NCBI GenBank assembly: GCA_937967375.1
Contig: CALCJF010000076.1
Location: forward strand, 1 to 19,492
Origin: an uncultured Leucobacter sp.
GTDB taxonomy: Bacteria > Actinomycetota > Actinomycetes > Actinomycetales > Microbacteriaceae
Reading direction: 5' to 3'
DNA: 19,492 nt
Part shown: positions 1 to 6,191 of the stretch, piece by piece
Numbering within the stretch: the first letter of the stretch is position 1
How the letters are laid out: each line of letters starts with the position of its first letter
Translations under genes and position numbers: made by a program
Notes under the pieces: model-generated
What the model was told of the DNA's origin: nothing
Seen by the model: the letters and a program-made list of their open reading frames with translations, nothing else
The model's database searches: none

Positions 1-574
1 GCGCGCGGCGCGAGAGCACCACGTTGTTGCGGTTCTTGTCGAGCTCGAGGATCTTGGCCTCGATCTTCTGACCCAGGTACGGGGTGAGGTCGCGAACACG
101 GCGCAGCTCGATGAGCGAAGCGGGCAGGAAGCCGCGGAGCCCGATGTCAACGATGAGACCACCCTTGACCACCTCGATGACGGTGCCCTCAACGACGCCG
201 TCAACCTCCTTGATGCGCTCAACATCGCCCCAAGCACGCTCGTACTGAGCACGCTTCTTCGAGAGGATCAGGCGGCCCTCTTTGTCTTCCTTCTGCAGCA
301 CGAGAGCTTCGACGCTGTCGCCGACCTTGACGACCTCATCGGGGTCGACGTCATGCTTGATGGAAAGTTCGCGCGAGGGAATAACACCCTCGGTCTTGTA
401 ACCGACGTCGAGGAGCACCTCGTCGCGGTCGATCTTCACTACGGTGCCCTCGATGAGGTCGCCGTCGTTGAAGAACTTCAGAGTCTTCTCGACCGCGGCA
501 AGGAAGTCTTCGGCCGAGCCGATGTCGTTGATTGCGACCTGCTTGCTTGCCTTGTCGGTCGTTGCGTTCGTCAT
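1..574 (-). CDS. rpsA: 30S ribosomal protein S1 (N-terminal part, runs off the window)
   Basis: S1 binds mRNA on the small ribosomal subunit and helps translation initiation. Only the first 191 residues are here. The ATG at 574-572 starts MTNATTDKASKQ, and a GGAG lies about ten bases upstream. Residues about 37-106 form a first S1/OB repeat (GDLIEGTVVKIDRDEVLLDVG, continuing to LILSKKRA). Residues about 124-191 form a second repeat (VDGVVEGTVIEVVKGGLIVD, continuing to NNVVLSRRA). The KKRAQYERAWGDVE linker between them is typical of bacterial S1. Actinobacterial S1 normally has four repeats, so roughly 290 further residues should lie beyond base 1. It sits directly downstream of polA in the same direction, as in M. 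tuberculosis. Family assignment is certain; only the missing C-terminus is unknown. Confidence 0.97.
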   Translation of the reverse strand, partial: MTNATTDKASKQVAINDIGSAEDFLAAVEKTLKFFNDGDLIEGTVVKIDRDEVLLDVGYKTEGVIPSRELSIKHDVDPDEVVKVGDSVEALVLQKEDKEGRLILSKKRAQYERAWGDVERIKEVDGVVEGTVIEVVKGGLIVDIGLRGFLPASLIELRRVRDLTPYLGQKIEAKILELDKNRNNVVLSRRA

Positions 575-620
575 GTAAATGGTCTCCAGGATGGATAAGA
601 AATCAGGCGGAACACACTCA

Positions 621-640
621 GAAAACAGCCGTCCGGCTGT
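621..640 (-). terminator. Terminator-like hairpin between polA and rpsA
   Basis: Read on the minus strand, ACAGCC-GGAC-GGCTGT forms a 6-bp stem with a 4-base loop, followed at once by a short T run (TTTTC, counting the last stem base). It lies 100 bases after the polA stop and 47 bases before the rpsA start. It fits a Rho-independent terminator for polA. If the rpsA promoter lies upstream of it, as the candidate at 699-728 would, it falls in the rpsA leader and could act as an attenuator. Confidence 0.6.
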
Positions 641-670
641 CGCCCGAGCCCCTGCCCCGCACGTGGACAT

Positions 671-701
671 GGTTGAGTCGCCACAGTTGTGACACTCAAC
701 C
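671..701. repeat. Inverted repeat with 8-bp arms in the polA-rpsA gap
   Basis: GGTTGAGT at 671-678 is the exact reverse complement of ACTCAACC at 694-701. The 15-base spacer contains a smaller nested CACA/TGTG inverted repeat. It could be an RNA hairpin in the polA read-through transcript or a protein-binding site. It overlaps the candidate rpsA -10 element at 699-704, so a protein bound here could affect rpsA transcription. The function is inferred. Confidence 0.45.
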
Positions 702-728
702 CTATCGCGTCTTGACCTGATTCGCCAA
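699..728 (-). promoter_or_regulatory. Candidate rpsA promoter
   Basis: On the minus strand TTGGCG (728-723), an 18-base spacer and TAGGGT (704-699) make a plausible sigma-70-type promoter of the TAnnnT class used by actinobacteria. The predicted start near 692 would give a leader of about 118 bases containing the terminator-like hairpin at 621-640. I saw no better -10 between that hairpin and rpsA. This rests on motif match only. Confidence 0.35.
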
Positions 729-739
729 GCGTTGCCTGA

Positions 740-3382
740 CTAGTGGGCGGCTGCGTTCCAGTTGTAACCGCCACCGACATGCACTTCGAGGGGCACCGAC
801 AGCTCGGCCGCGCCTCCCATCTCTTCGCGCACGATCGCCTCAAGCGCGTCCCATTCCCCTTCGGCAACCTCAAACATGAGTTCGTCGTGAATCTGCAGCA
901 GCATGCGCGACTTCAGGCCAGCCTCATTCACTCTTCGCTCGACACCGGTCATGGCGATCTTGATGATGTCTGCCGCGGTACCTTGAATCGGTGCGTTCAG
1001 GGCCGCGCGCTCGGCGTTCTCGCGCAGCACCCGGTTGGGGCTCGCGAGATCGGGGAACGGACGGCGGCGCCCAAAGATCGTCTCGGTGAACATGTCTTGC
1101 TTCGCCTGCTCGACCACGGAGCGCAGATAGTCGCGCACCCCGCCGAAGCGGTCGAAGTAGTCAAGCATGAGCTGCTTCGCTTCTGCGCCGGTGATGTTCA
1201 GCTGTTTCGCGAGGCCGAACGCCGAGAGGCCGTAGGCGAGGCCGTACGACATGGCCTTCACCTTCGCGCGCATCTCATTCGTCACCTGCTCGGGCTCAAC
1301 TCCGAAGATACGAGCGCCGACGAAGCGGTGCAGATCTTCGCCCTCGTTGAAAGCCTCGATGAGCCCGGGGTCGCCCGAGAGATGCGCCATGATGCGCATC
1401 TCGATCTGCGAGTAGTCGGCGGTCATCAGCGTGTCGTACTCGGGCGCATGAATGAACGCCTCACGAATCCGGCGCCCCTCTTCTGTACGCACAGGAATAT
1501 TCTGCAGGTTGGGGTCGGTCGACGCGAGACGGCCGGTGCTCGCGCCGATCTGCAGCAGCGTCGTGTGAATGCGGCCGTCGGGCTGCACCGCCTTGATCAG
1601 AGTCTCAACGATCTGCCGCAGCTTGTTCGCGTCGCGGTGCGCGAGCAGGGCGTCGAGGAAGGGGTGCGGGTTTTTGACCTGCAGATCGGCAAGGGCTGCG
1701 GCGTCCGTGGTGTAGCCGCTCTTCGTCTTGCGGGTCTTCGGCATGTCGAGTTCGTCGAAGAGCACCTCTTGCAGCTGCTTTGGCGACGAGAGGTTGACCT
1801 CACGGCCGATCGCCGCGAATGCCTGTTGTTCGAGATCCGAGACCTTTGCGCGAAGCTCTGCCTCGTGCGCCTGCAGCAGTGGCAGGTCGATCTGCACGCC
1901 GCGCTGCTCGAGCGCGTGGAGCACCGGAGTCAGTGGCAACTCGATGTCGGTGTAGACCGAAGCAGTGCGACCCTCGAAGCGGCGCTCTGCCTCGGCGTTC
2001 ACGCGCACCAGGTACCAGGCTTGCACCTCGGGCCCGGCGACCGAACCTTCGTCTGGAATCAGCTGGTTCGGGTCGCCCTCGGGCATCTGTTCGCCCAGAA
2101 AGCGGAACGCCGCGTCGGCGAGTGTCTTCTCGGGGCTCGTGGGGCGCAGCAGCCAAGCGGCGACCGCGGCGTCACCGGTCACACCGGCGAGCGTCGCGCC
2201 GGCCTTTGCCGCGAGGCGCATCTGCTGCTTGGCGTCCCAGCACACCTTCGGCGCGTCTGACGCGAGCCATGCTTCGAAGAGCGCGTAGTCACGCCCACCA
2301 GGTTGCCAATTGATGAGCACCGTCGAATCAGCGGTGGCTAGGCCGACCTCGAAGCCGGCCATGCCCTCGGCGATCATGATGGCAGGGCGATCAGCCTTTT
2401 CGAGCCAATCTCCGAGCTCTTCGTCGAGCAGGTTCTTCGCCTCTGGCTTGCTCGGCGCGAGCGAAGCCGCACCGGCCGGCTCTGCACTCGCAACCGAATC
2501 GACACCCGCAAGTTTGCCCACACGCTGCAGCAGGGTGCGAAACTCGAGCTTCGCGAACACCTGCTGCACGGCGGCCATGTCGATGTCTCCGCGCGCGAGG
2601 TCGTCTAGGGTGACGTCGAGCTCGACATCACGCACGAGCCTGTTCAGACGGCGGTTGCGCTCGGCGAGATGGGCAAACTCGCGCAGGCTTTCGCCGACCT
2701 TGCCGGTAACCTCGTCGCGTCGCTCGAGCAGCTCTTCGAGTGACCCGAACTGGTTGATCCACTTCACCGCAGTCTTCTCACCAACCCGCGGAATACCGGG
2801 AAGGTTATCGCTCGTCTCCCCCACGAGCGCCGCGATCTCCGGGTACTGCTCTGGCCTGATGCCGTAGCGATCAAACACCTTCTCGCGGTCGTAGCGGGTG
2901 AGTTCGCTCACTCCCTGCTTCGACGGATAGAGCAGCGTGATCTTGTCGTCGACAAGCTGAATCGTGTCGCGGTCGCCGCTGACGACGAGCACCCGCTGAC
3001 CCGCTGCCGCGCCCTGCGTTGCGAGAGTGGCGAGAATGTCGTCTGCCTCGTAGTTCTCTTTTTCGATGGTGCGAATGCCCATCGCGTGCAGCGCCTCTTG
3101 CAGCAGAGGCACCTGGCCTTTGAACTCTGGGGGCGTCTCGCCTCGCGTTCCCTTGTACTCGGGGTACTCCTCGGTGCGAAACGAGTGTCGCGAGATGTCG
3201 AATGCGACAGCCAGCGAGTCTGGCTTTTCGTTGCTGAGCAGGTTGATCAGCATCGCAATAAAACCGTGAATCGCGTTGGTGTGCTGACCCGACTGGGTCT
3301 GAAAGCTGTCGACCGGCAGTGCGTAGAACGCGCGGAACGCGAGCGAGTGGCCGTCGATGATCATAAGGGTAGGCTGAGACAC
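740..3382 (-). CDS. polA: DNA polymerase I
   Basis: This enzyme fills gaps and removes RNA primers in replication and repair. The protein has 880 residues. The N-terminal 5'-3' nuclease (about 1-290) shows MIIDGHSLAFRAF with D10, YKGTRGETP, NYEADDILATLA, VVSGDRDTIQLV and GETSDNLPGIPRVGEKTA. The C-terminal polymerase shows motif A DYSQIEMRIMAHLSGD, motif B RAKVKAMSYGLAYGLSAFGL and motif C QIHDELMFEV, with catalytic Asp near 656 and at 833. The central exonuclease-like domain lacks the DxE proofreading motif (IMIAEGMAGFEVG stands in that region), so it is probably structural only, as known for other actinobacterial PolA. The start is GTG at 3382, preceded by TAGGCT and six bases, which predicts a leaderless mRNA. 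An in-frame ATG at 3364 is an alternative. rpsA follows. Confidence 0.98.
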   Translation of the reverse strand: MSQPTLMIIDGHSLAFRAFYALPVDSFQTQSGQHTNAIHGFIAMLINLLSNEKPDSLAVAFDISRHSFRTEEYPEYKGTRGETPPEFKGQVPLLQEALHAMGIRTIEKENYEADDILATLATQGAAAGQRVLVVSGDRDTIQLVDDKITLLYPSKQGVSELTRYDREKVFDRYGIRPEQYPEIAALVGETSDNLPGIPRVGEKTAVKWINQFGSLEELLERRDEVTGKVGESLREFAHLAERNRRLNRLVRDVELDVTLDDLARGDIDMAAVQQVFAKLEFRTLLQRVGKLAGVDSVASAEPAGAASLAPSKPEAKNLLDEELGDWLEKADRPAIMIAEGMAGFEVGLATADSTVLINWQPGGRDYALFEAWLASDAPKVCWDAKQQMRLAAKAGATLAGVTGDAAVAAWLLRPTSPEKTLADAAFRFLGEQMPEGDPNQLIPDEGSVAGPEVQAWYLVRVNAEAERRFEGRTASVYTDIELPLTPVLHALEQRGVQIDLPLLQAHEAELRAKVSDLEQQAFAAIGREVNLSSPKQLQEVLFDELDMPKTRKTKSGYTTDAAALADLQVKNPHPFLDALLAHRDANKLRQIVETLIKAVQPDGRIHTTLLQIGASTGRLASTDPNLQNIPVRTEEGRRIREAFIHAPEYDTLMTADYSQIEMRIMAHLSGDPGLIEAFNEGEDLHRFVGARIFGVEPEQVTNEMRAKVKAMSYGLAYGLSAFGLAKQLNITGAEAKQLMLDYFDRFGGVRDYLRSVVEQAKQDMFTETIFGRRRPFPDLASPNRVLRENAERAALNAPIQGTAADIIKIAMTGVERRVNEAGLKSRMLLQIHDELMFEVAEGEWDALEAIVREEMGGAAELSVPLEVHVGGGYNWNAAAH

Positions 3383-3387
3383 GTTTC

Positions 3388-3393
3388 TAGCCT
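3388..3393 (+). promoter_or_regulatory. Candidate -10 element for the thioesterase gene
   Basis: TAGCCT fits the TAnnnT pattern and lies 41 bases before the ATG at 3435, leaving a leader of about 35 bases that contains an AGGA ribosome-binding site. It overlaps the polA -10 on the other strand, so the two promoters cannot easily be occupied together. No clear -35 is visible. Confidence 0.3.
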
Positions 3394-3394
3394 A
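3389..3394 (-). promoter_or_regulatory. Candidate -10 element for leaderless polA
   Basis: TAGGCT (3394-3389) is followed by six bases and then the GTG at 3382. That puts the expected transcription start on the first base of the start codon. There is no Shine-Dalgarno sequence. The element overlaps the candidate plus-strand -10 TAGCCT (3388-3393) of the divergent thioesterase gene. The same TAGGCT-N6-GTG arrangement precedes trpE and the MFS gene. Confidence 0.55.
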
Positions 3395-3434
3395 CAAGCG
3401 AGCGCCGACATTCGACATGAGAGACGAGGATCAG

Positions 3435-3866
3435 ATGGCAGACACCGCCCCCACCCGCGAGGCTCAATACACCCTCGACTATCTCAACAGTCATCGGCGT
3501 GGCGCACTCGGCGAGCGCATGGGCATCACGGTGACGGAGTGCACAGCAGAGCGAATTGTCGCCACCATGCCCGTAGAGGGCAACACGCAGCCGTTCGGCC
3601 TCATGCACGGAGGCGCATACGTGGTGCTCGGCGAGTCGCTCGGCTCAATCCACGCAAACTACCTGGCACCCGAGGGCATGGTCGGCGTTGGCATCGATAT
3701 CAACGCGACGCACACGGGTTCGGCGACAGAGGGCATCGTGACAGCGGTCTGCACACCGATTCACAGCGGCCGGTCGCTGGCGGTGCACGAGATCGTGATC
3801 ACAGCCGAAGACGGGCGCCGCTGCTCGACCGTGCGCATCACGAACTTCTACAAGCCGATCAAGTAG
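3435..3866 (+). CDS. Hotdog-fold thioesterase, PaaI family
   Basis: The product has 143 residues, the usual size for a single hotdog-domain acyl-CoA thioesterase. The PaaI/DHNA-CoA thioesterase signature is clear: NTQPFGLMHGGAYVVLGESL, with HGG at 58-60 and the candidate catalytic Glu at 67, then VGIDINATHTGSATEG and the ending CSTVRITNFYKPIK. I chose the ATG at 3435 because AGGA lies four bases upstream. The in-frame ATG at 3417 has no ribosome-binding site. It is the only plus-strand gene here, divergent from polA and convergent with the ANTAR regulator. The family hydrolyses small or aromatic acyl-CoA thioesters in the cytoplasm. The substrate (menaquinone intermediate or phenylacetyl-CoA type) cannot be read from sequence. 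Confidence 0.9.
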   Translation: MADTAPTREAQYTLDYLNSHRRGALGERMGITVTECTAERIVATMPVEGNTQPFGLMHGGAYVVLGESLGSIHANYLAPEGMVGVGIDINATHTGSATEGIVTAVCTPIHSGRSLAVHEIVITAEDGRRCSTVRITNFYKPIK

Positions 3867-3875
3867 AGCGTAAGT

Positions 3876-3940
3876 TCATCTCGACAGGCTCGATGAACGA
3901 ACGAACCCGCCCATCGAGCTTGTCGAGATGAGCGGGTTCG
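3876..3940. repeat. Large intergenic palindrome, probable bidirectional terminator and dispersed repeat
   Basis: Arm 3876-3895 (TCATCTCGACAGGCTCGATG) pairs with 3912-3931 (CATCGAGCTTGTCGAGATGA) over 20 positions; the only exception to Watson-Crick pairing is one G-T wobble. The loop is 16 bases. A second inverted repeat, CGAACCCGC (3902-3910) with GCGGGTTCG (3932-3940), uses the loop and the 3' flank, so it competes with the large hairpin. It sits between the convergent stops of the thioesterase and ANTAR genes, where it would end both transcripts. From memory, GAGCTTGTCGA-type palindromes are common between genes in Microbacteriaceae genomes. Only one copy is in this window. Confidence 0.8.
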
Positions 3941-3963
3941 CGTGCACGTATTGCTAAAGAGCT

Positions 3964-4563
3964 TTAGTCTTTCTTGGCGCCAAGTTGGTCGATGATGGTC
4001 TTCGCAACATCTTGCATGGTGAGACGGCGATCCATCGACGCCTTCTGAATCCAGCGGAATGCCTCGGGCTCCGACAGGCCCATCTTGTCGTTCAGGATGC
4101 CCTTGGCGCGGTCGACGAGCTTGCGGGTCTCGAAGCGCTCAGCAAGGTCAGCGACCTCATTCTCGAGGGTAACGAGCTGCTGAAAGCGCGACAGCGCGAT
4201 CTCGATTGACGGAATCAGGTCTGCTGGAGTGAACGGCTTCACCACGTAAGCAAGCGCGCCAGCCTCCGCAGCGCGCTCGACCAGCTCGCGCTGGCTGAAA
4301 GCGGTGAGCAGCACGACGGGAGCGATGTTGCCTGAGGCATTGATCTGCTCGGCTGCCGAGATACCGTCGAGCTTCGGCATCTTGACATCCATCACTACGA
4401 GGTCGGGGCGAAGCTCTTCGACCAGGCGCACCGCCTCTTCACCGTCTCCGGCTTCGCCAACTACGTCAAAGCCATTGTCGCGAAGCGTCTCGACGATGTC
4501 GAGGCGAATCAGTGATTCGTCTTCGGCTACGACTACGCGTCGCGCGGTGTTCTGTTCGGTCAT
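3964..4563 (-). CDS. pdtaR: ANTAR-domain response regulator, PdtaR-like
   Basis: The protein has 199 residues. The receiver domain (about 8-122) has acidic residues E14 and D15, phospho-acceptor D59 in LVVMDVKMP, T87 and K109 in VVKPF. A short coiled-coil linker (about 123-145) leads to an RNA-binding ANTAR domain (about 140-193) with LVDRAKGILNDKMGLSEPEAFRW. ANTAR regulators bind paired RNA stem-loops and prevent transcription termination. In M. tuberculosis PdtaR (Rv1626, 205 residues) is phosphorylated by the kinase PdtaS, which is not in this window, and lies near polA-rpsA as here. The start is ATG at 4563. TAGGGT and seven bases precede it with no Shine-Dalgarno, again suggesting a leaderless mRNA. 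The frame stays open upstream across the tRNA, but that part is not coding. The symbol is given by similarity. Confidence 0.93.
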   Translation of the reverse strand: MTEQNTARRVVVAEDESLIRLDIVETLRDNGFDVVGEAGDGEEAVRLVEELRPDLVVMDVKMPKLDGISAAEQINASGNIAPVVLLTAFSQRELVERAAEAGALAYVVKPFTPADLIPSIEIALSRFQQLVTLENEVADLAERFETRKLVDRAKGILNDKMGLSEPEAFRWIQKASMDRRLTMQDVAKTIIDQLGAKKD

Positions 4564-4570
4564 ATTGAGT

Positions 4571-4576
4571 ACCCTA
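4571..4576 (-). promoter_or_regulatory. Candidate -10 element for the ANTAR regulator gene
   Basis: TAGGGT (4576-4571) is followed by seven bases and then the ATG at 4563, fitting a leaderless TAnnnT promoter. It lies 25 bases downstream of the tRNA-Leu 3' end. The regulator may therefore also be reached by read-through from the tRNA promoter. No convincing -35 is visible. Confidence 0.45.
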
Positions 4577-4600
4577 CTCCCCGTCCCAGATTTTGTTGAG

Positions 4601-4682
4601 TGCCGGATGGGGGACTTGAACCCCCACGCCCGAAGGCAACGCATTTTGAGTGCGCCGCGTCTGCCAATTCCGCCAATCCGGC
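4601..4682 (-). tRNA. tRNA-Leu, anticodon CAA
   Basis: The molecule is 82 bases read on the minus strand. The acceptor stem GCCGGAT pairs perfectly with ATCCGGC, with discriminator A. The D arm contains GGAATTGGCAGA, as in leucine tRNAs. The anticodon stem GCGCA/TGCGT closes the loop CTCAAAA, giving anticodon CAA for codon UUG. A long class II variable arm (GCC-TTCG-GGC) is present, and the T arm is GGGGG-TTCAAGT-CCCCC. CCA is not encoded: the bases after the discriminator are CTC. UUG appears to be a rare codon in this GC-rich DNA. Confidence 0.97.
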
Positions 4683-4693
4683 TCAGACTTACA

Positions 4694-4699
4694 AGCCTA
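4694..4699 (-). promoter_or_regulatory. Candidate -10 element of tRNA-Leu
   Basis: TAGGCT (4699-4694) lies 11 bases before the mature 5' end of the tRNA, so the predicted start leaves a 4-5 base leader for RNase P to remove. TTCCGC 18 bases upstream could be a weak -35. It sits in the 30-base gap after the pyk stop, so tRNA-Leu need not depend on pyk transcription. Confidence 0.5.
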
Positions 4700-4712
4700 C
4701 TGCAACTTTTGG

Positions 4713-6188
4713 TTACAGCGGAACGCGACCGCGTCCGATGGTGTGTTTCCGAGGGCCAGCTTCTGGCAACAGACCGGTCGTCTCACCCATGCGATGAATG
4801 CGCAGAGTATTCGTCGAGCCGATCACCCCGGGAGGCGAACCGGCGATGACGAGCACCTTCTCGCCGATCTCGATGCGCTCAGAGTCGAGCAATACCTTGT
4901 CAACCTGCTCAAACATCTCGTCGGTGCTGAACACGCGCGGCACCTCGAAGCTCTGTGCGCCCCAGGTGAGCTCCATGCGCCTGCGAATCGAGCGGCTCGG
5001 GGTGAAGCCGATAATCGGAATTGGCTTGCGCAGTCGCGAGAAACGGCGCACCGTATCGCCTGACTCTGTGAAGACGCAGATGAACTTGGCGCCGATGAAC
5101 TCGGCAACATCTGCAGCCGCCAGCGTCAGTGCGCCACCCTGCGTGCGCGGGCGCACGGTGAGCTGCTCAATGCGGTCGAGCGCGTGATCCTCGGTTGCCT
5201 CGATGATGCGAGCCATCGTCTCGACGGCCTGCACCGGAAATGCCCCGACGCTGGTCTCACCCGAGAGCATGACGGCGTCAGCGCCATCGAGCACCGCGTT
5301 GGCGCAGTCGCTGGCCTCGGCTCGCGTGGGCCTCGGGTTCTCAATCATTGACTCGAGCACCTGAGTTGCGACGATCACCGGCTTCGCGAGGCGGCGCGCG
5401 ATCGCGATCGCCTCGGTCTGCACGAGCGGCACGCGCTCGAGCGGCAGTTCGACACCGAGGTCGCCGCGCGCGACCATGATCCCGTCGAACGCATCGGTGA
5501 TGCTCTCAAGGTTTTCGACCGCCTGCGGCTTCTCGATCTTCGCGATCACCGGCAGCTTGATGCCCTCTTCTGCCATGATCTCGTGCACGCGGGTCACGTC
5601 AGCTGCGTCGCGTACAAACGAGAGCGCGATGTAGTCGACGCCGAGCTGCAGCGCCCAGCGAAGGTCGTCTTCGTCTTTGTCAGAGAGCGCCGGCACGTTC
5701 ACCGCGACGCCGGGCAGGTTGATCCCTTTATTGTTTGACACGGCGCCCGGAATCTCGACCACCGTGTACACCGTGTCTTCGGTCACGCGCGTAGCTCGCA
5801 GCCCGACCTTGCCATCGTCGATGAGCAGAGGGTCCCCCACTCGCACGTCGCCGGGCAACCCCTTGTGGGTGGTGCCGCAGATCGTGCGATCACCGACGAT
5901 GTCACGCGTCGTGATCGCAAACTCGTCACCGACCTCGAGCTCGTGCGGGCCGTCACCGAAGACGCCGAGGCGAATCTTCGGCCCCTGCAGGTCGGCAAGC
6001 ACCGCGATCGGTCGCCCGACCTCGTTCTCAGCGCGACGAATGTTGCGGTAGATGCCCTCGTGCACGTTGTGCACGCCGTGCGACATGTTCAGCCGCGCCA
6101 CGTTTACGCCGGCACGAATCAGTTCAAGTGTGTGGTCGTAACTCGAAACAGCAGGACCCCAGGTGGCGACGATCTTAGCGTGGCGCAT
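4713..6188 (-). CDS. pyk: Pyruvate kinase
   Basis: Pyruvate kinase converts phosphoenolpyruvate and ADP to pyruvate and ATP, the last step of glycolysis. It has 491 residues, close to the usual 470-490. Seen in order: MRHAKIVATWGPA at the N-terminus (the family usually has TLGP, here TWGP); ARLNMSHG; LADLQGPKIRLG; the B-domain lid at about 75-160; IAKIEKPQAVENL with catalytic K217 and metal ligand E219; GIMVARGDLGVELPLE with D243; ATQVLESMIENPRPTRAEASD; and MLSGETSVGAFP. The C-terminal domain, which binds allosteric effectors in many members, starts near 350. The start is three bases after the lgt stop, so the two genes are probably co-transcribed. The product uses PEP, which is also a shikimate-pathway substrate. 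Confidence 0.98.
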   Translation of the reverse strand: MRHAKIVATWGPAVSSYDHTLELIRAGVNVARLNMSHGVHNVHEGIYRNIRRAENEVGRPIAVLADLQGPKIRLGVFGDGPHELEVGDEFAITTRDIVGDRTICGTTHKGLPGDVRVGDPLLIDDGKVGLRATRVTEDTVYTVVEIPGAVSNNKGINLPGVAVNVPALSDKDEDDLRWALQLGVDYIALSFVRDAADVTRVHEIMAEEGIKLPVIAKIEKPQAVENLESITDAFDGIMVARGDLGVELPLERVPLVQTEAIAIARRLAKPVIVATQVLESMIENPRPTRAEASDCANAVLDGADAVMLSGETSVGAFPVQAVETMARIIEATEDHALDRIEQLTVRPRTQGGALTLAAADVAEFIGAKFICVFTESGDTVRRFSRLRKPIPIIGFTPSRSIRRRMELTWGAQSFEVPRVFSTDEMFEQVDKVLLDSERIEIGEKVLVIAGSPPGVIGSTNTLRIHRMGETTGLLPEAGPRKHTIGRGRVPL

Positions 6189-6191
6189 GCT

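Noticed and set aside
743..2260. A 505-codon open frame on the plus strand, antisense to polA
   Set aside because: It lies wholly opposite a fully conserved polA gene, has no ribosome-binding site, and its translation is rich in His, Arg and Leu with no recognisable motif. It is a typical shadow frame in GC-rich DNA.
3417..3434. Earlier ATG for the thioesterase at 3417
   Set aside because: It has no ribosome-binding site, adds MRDEDQ, and AGGA is correctly placed for the ATG at 3435.
3086..3931. A 281-codon plus-strand frame crossing the polA start and the thioesterase gene
   Set aside because: Its sequence is Arg/His-rich and overlaps two convincing genes in other frames, ending in the palindrome.
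3896..3940. An H-type pseudoknot formed by the palindrome loop and its 3' flank
   Set aside because: No linker bases remain between the 20-bp stem and the second strand, so both stems cannot form fully together. I treat them as alternative hairpins.
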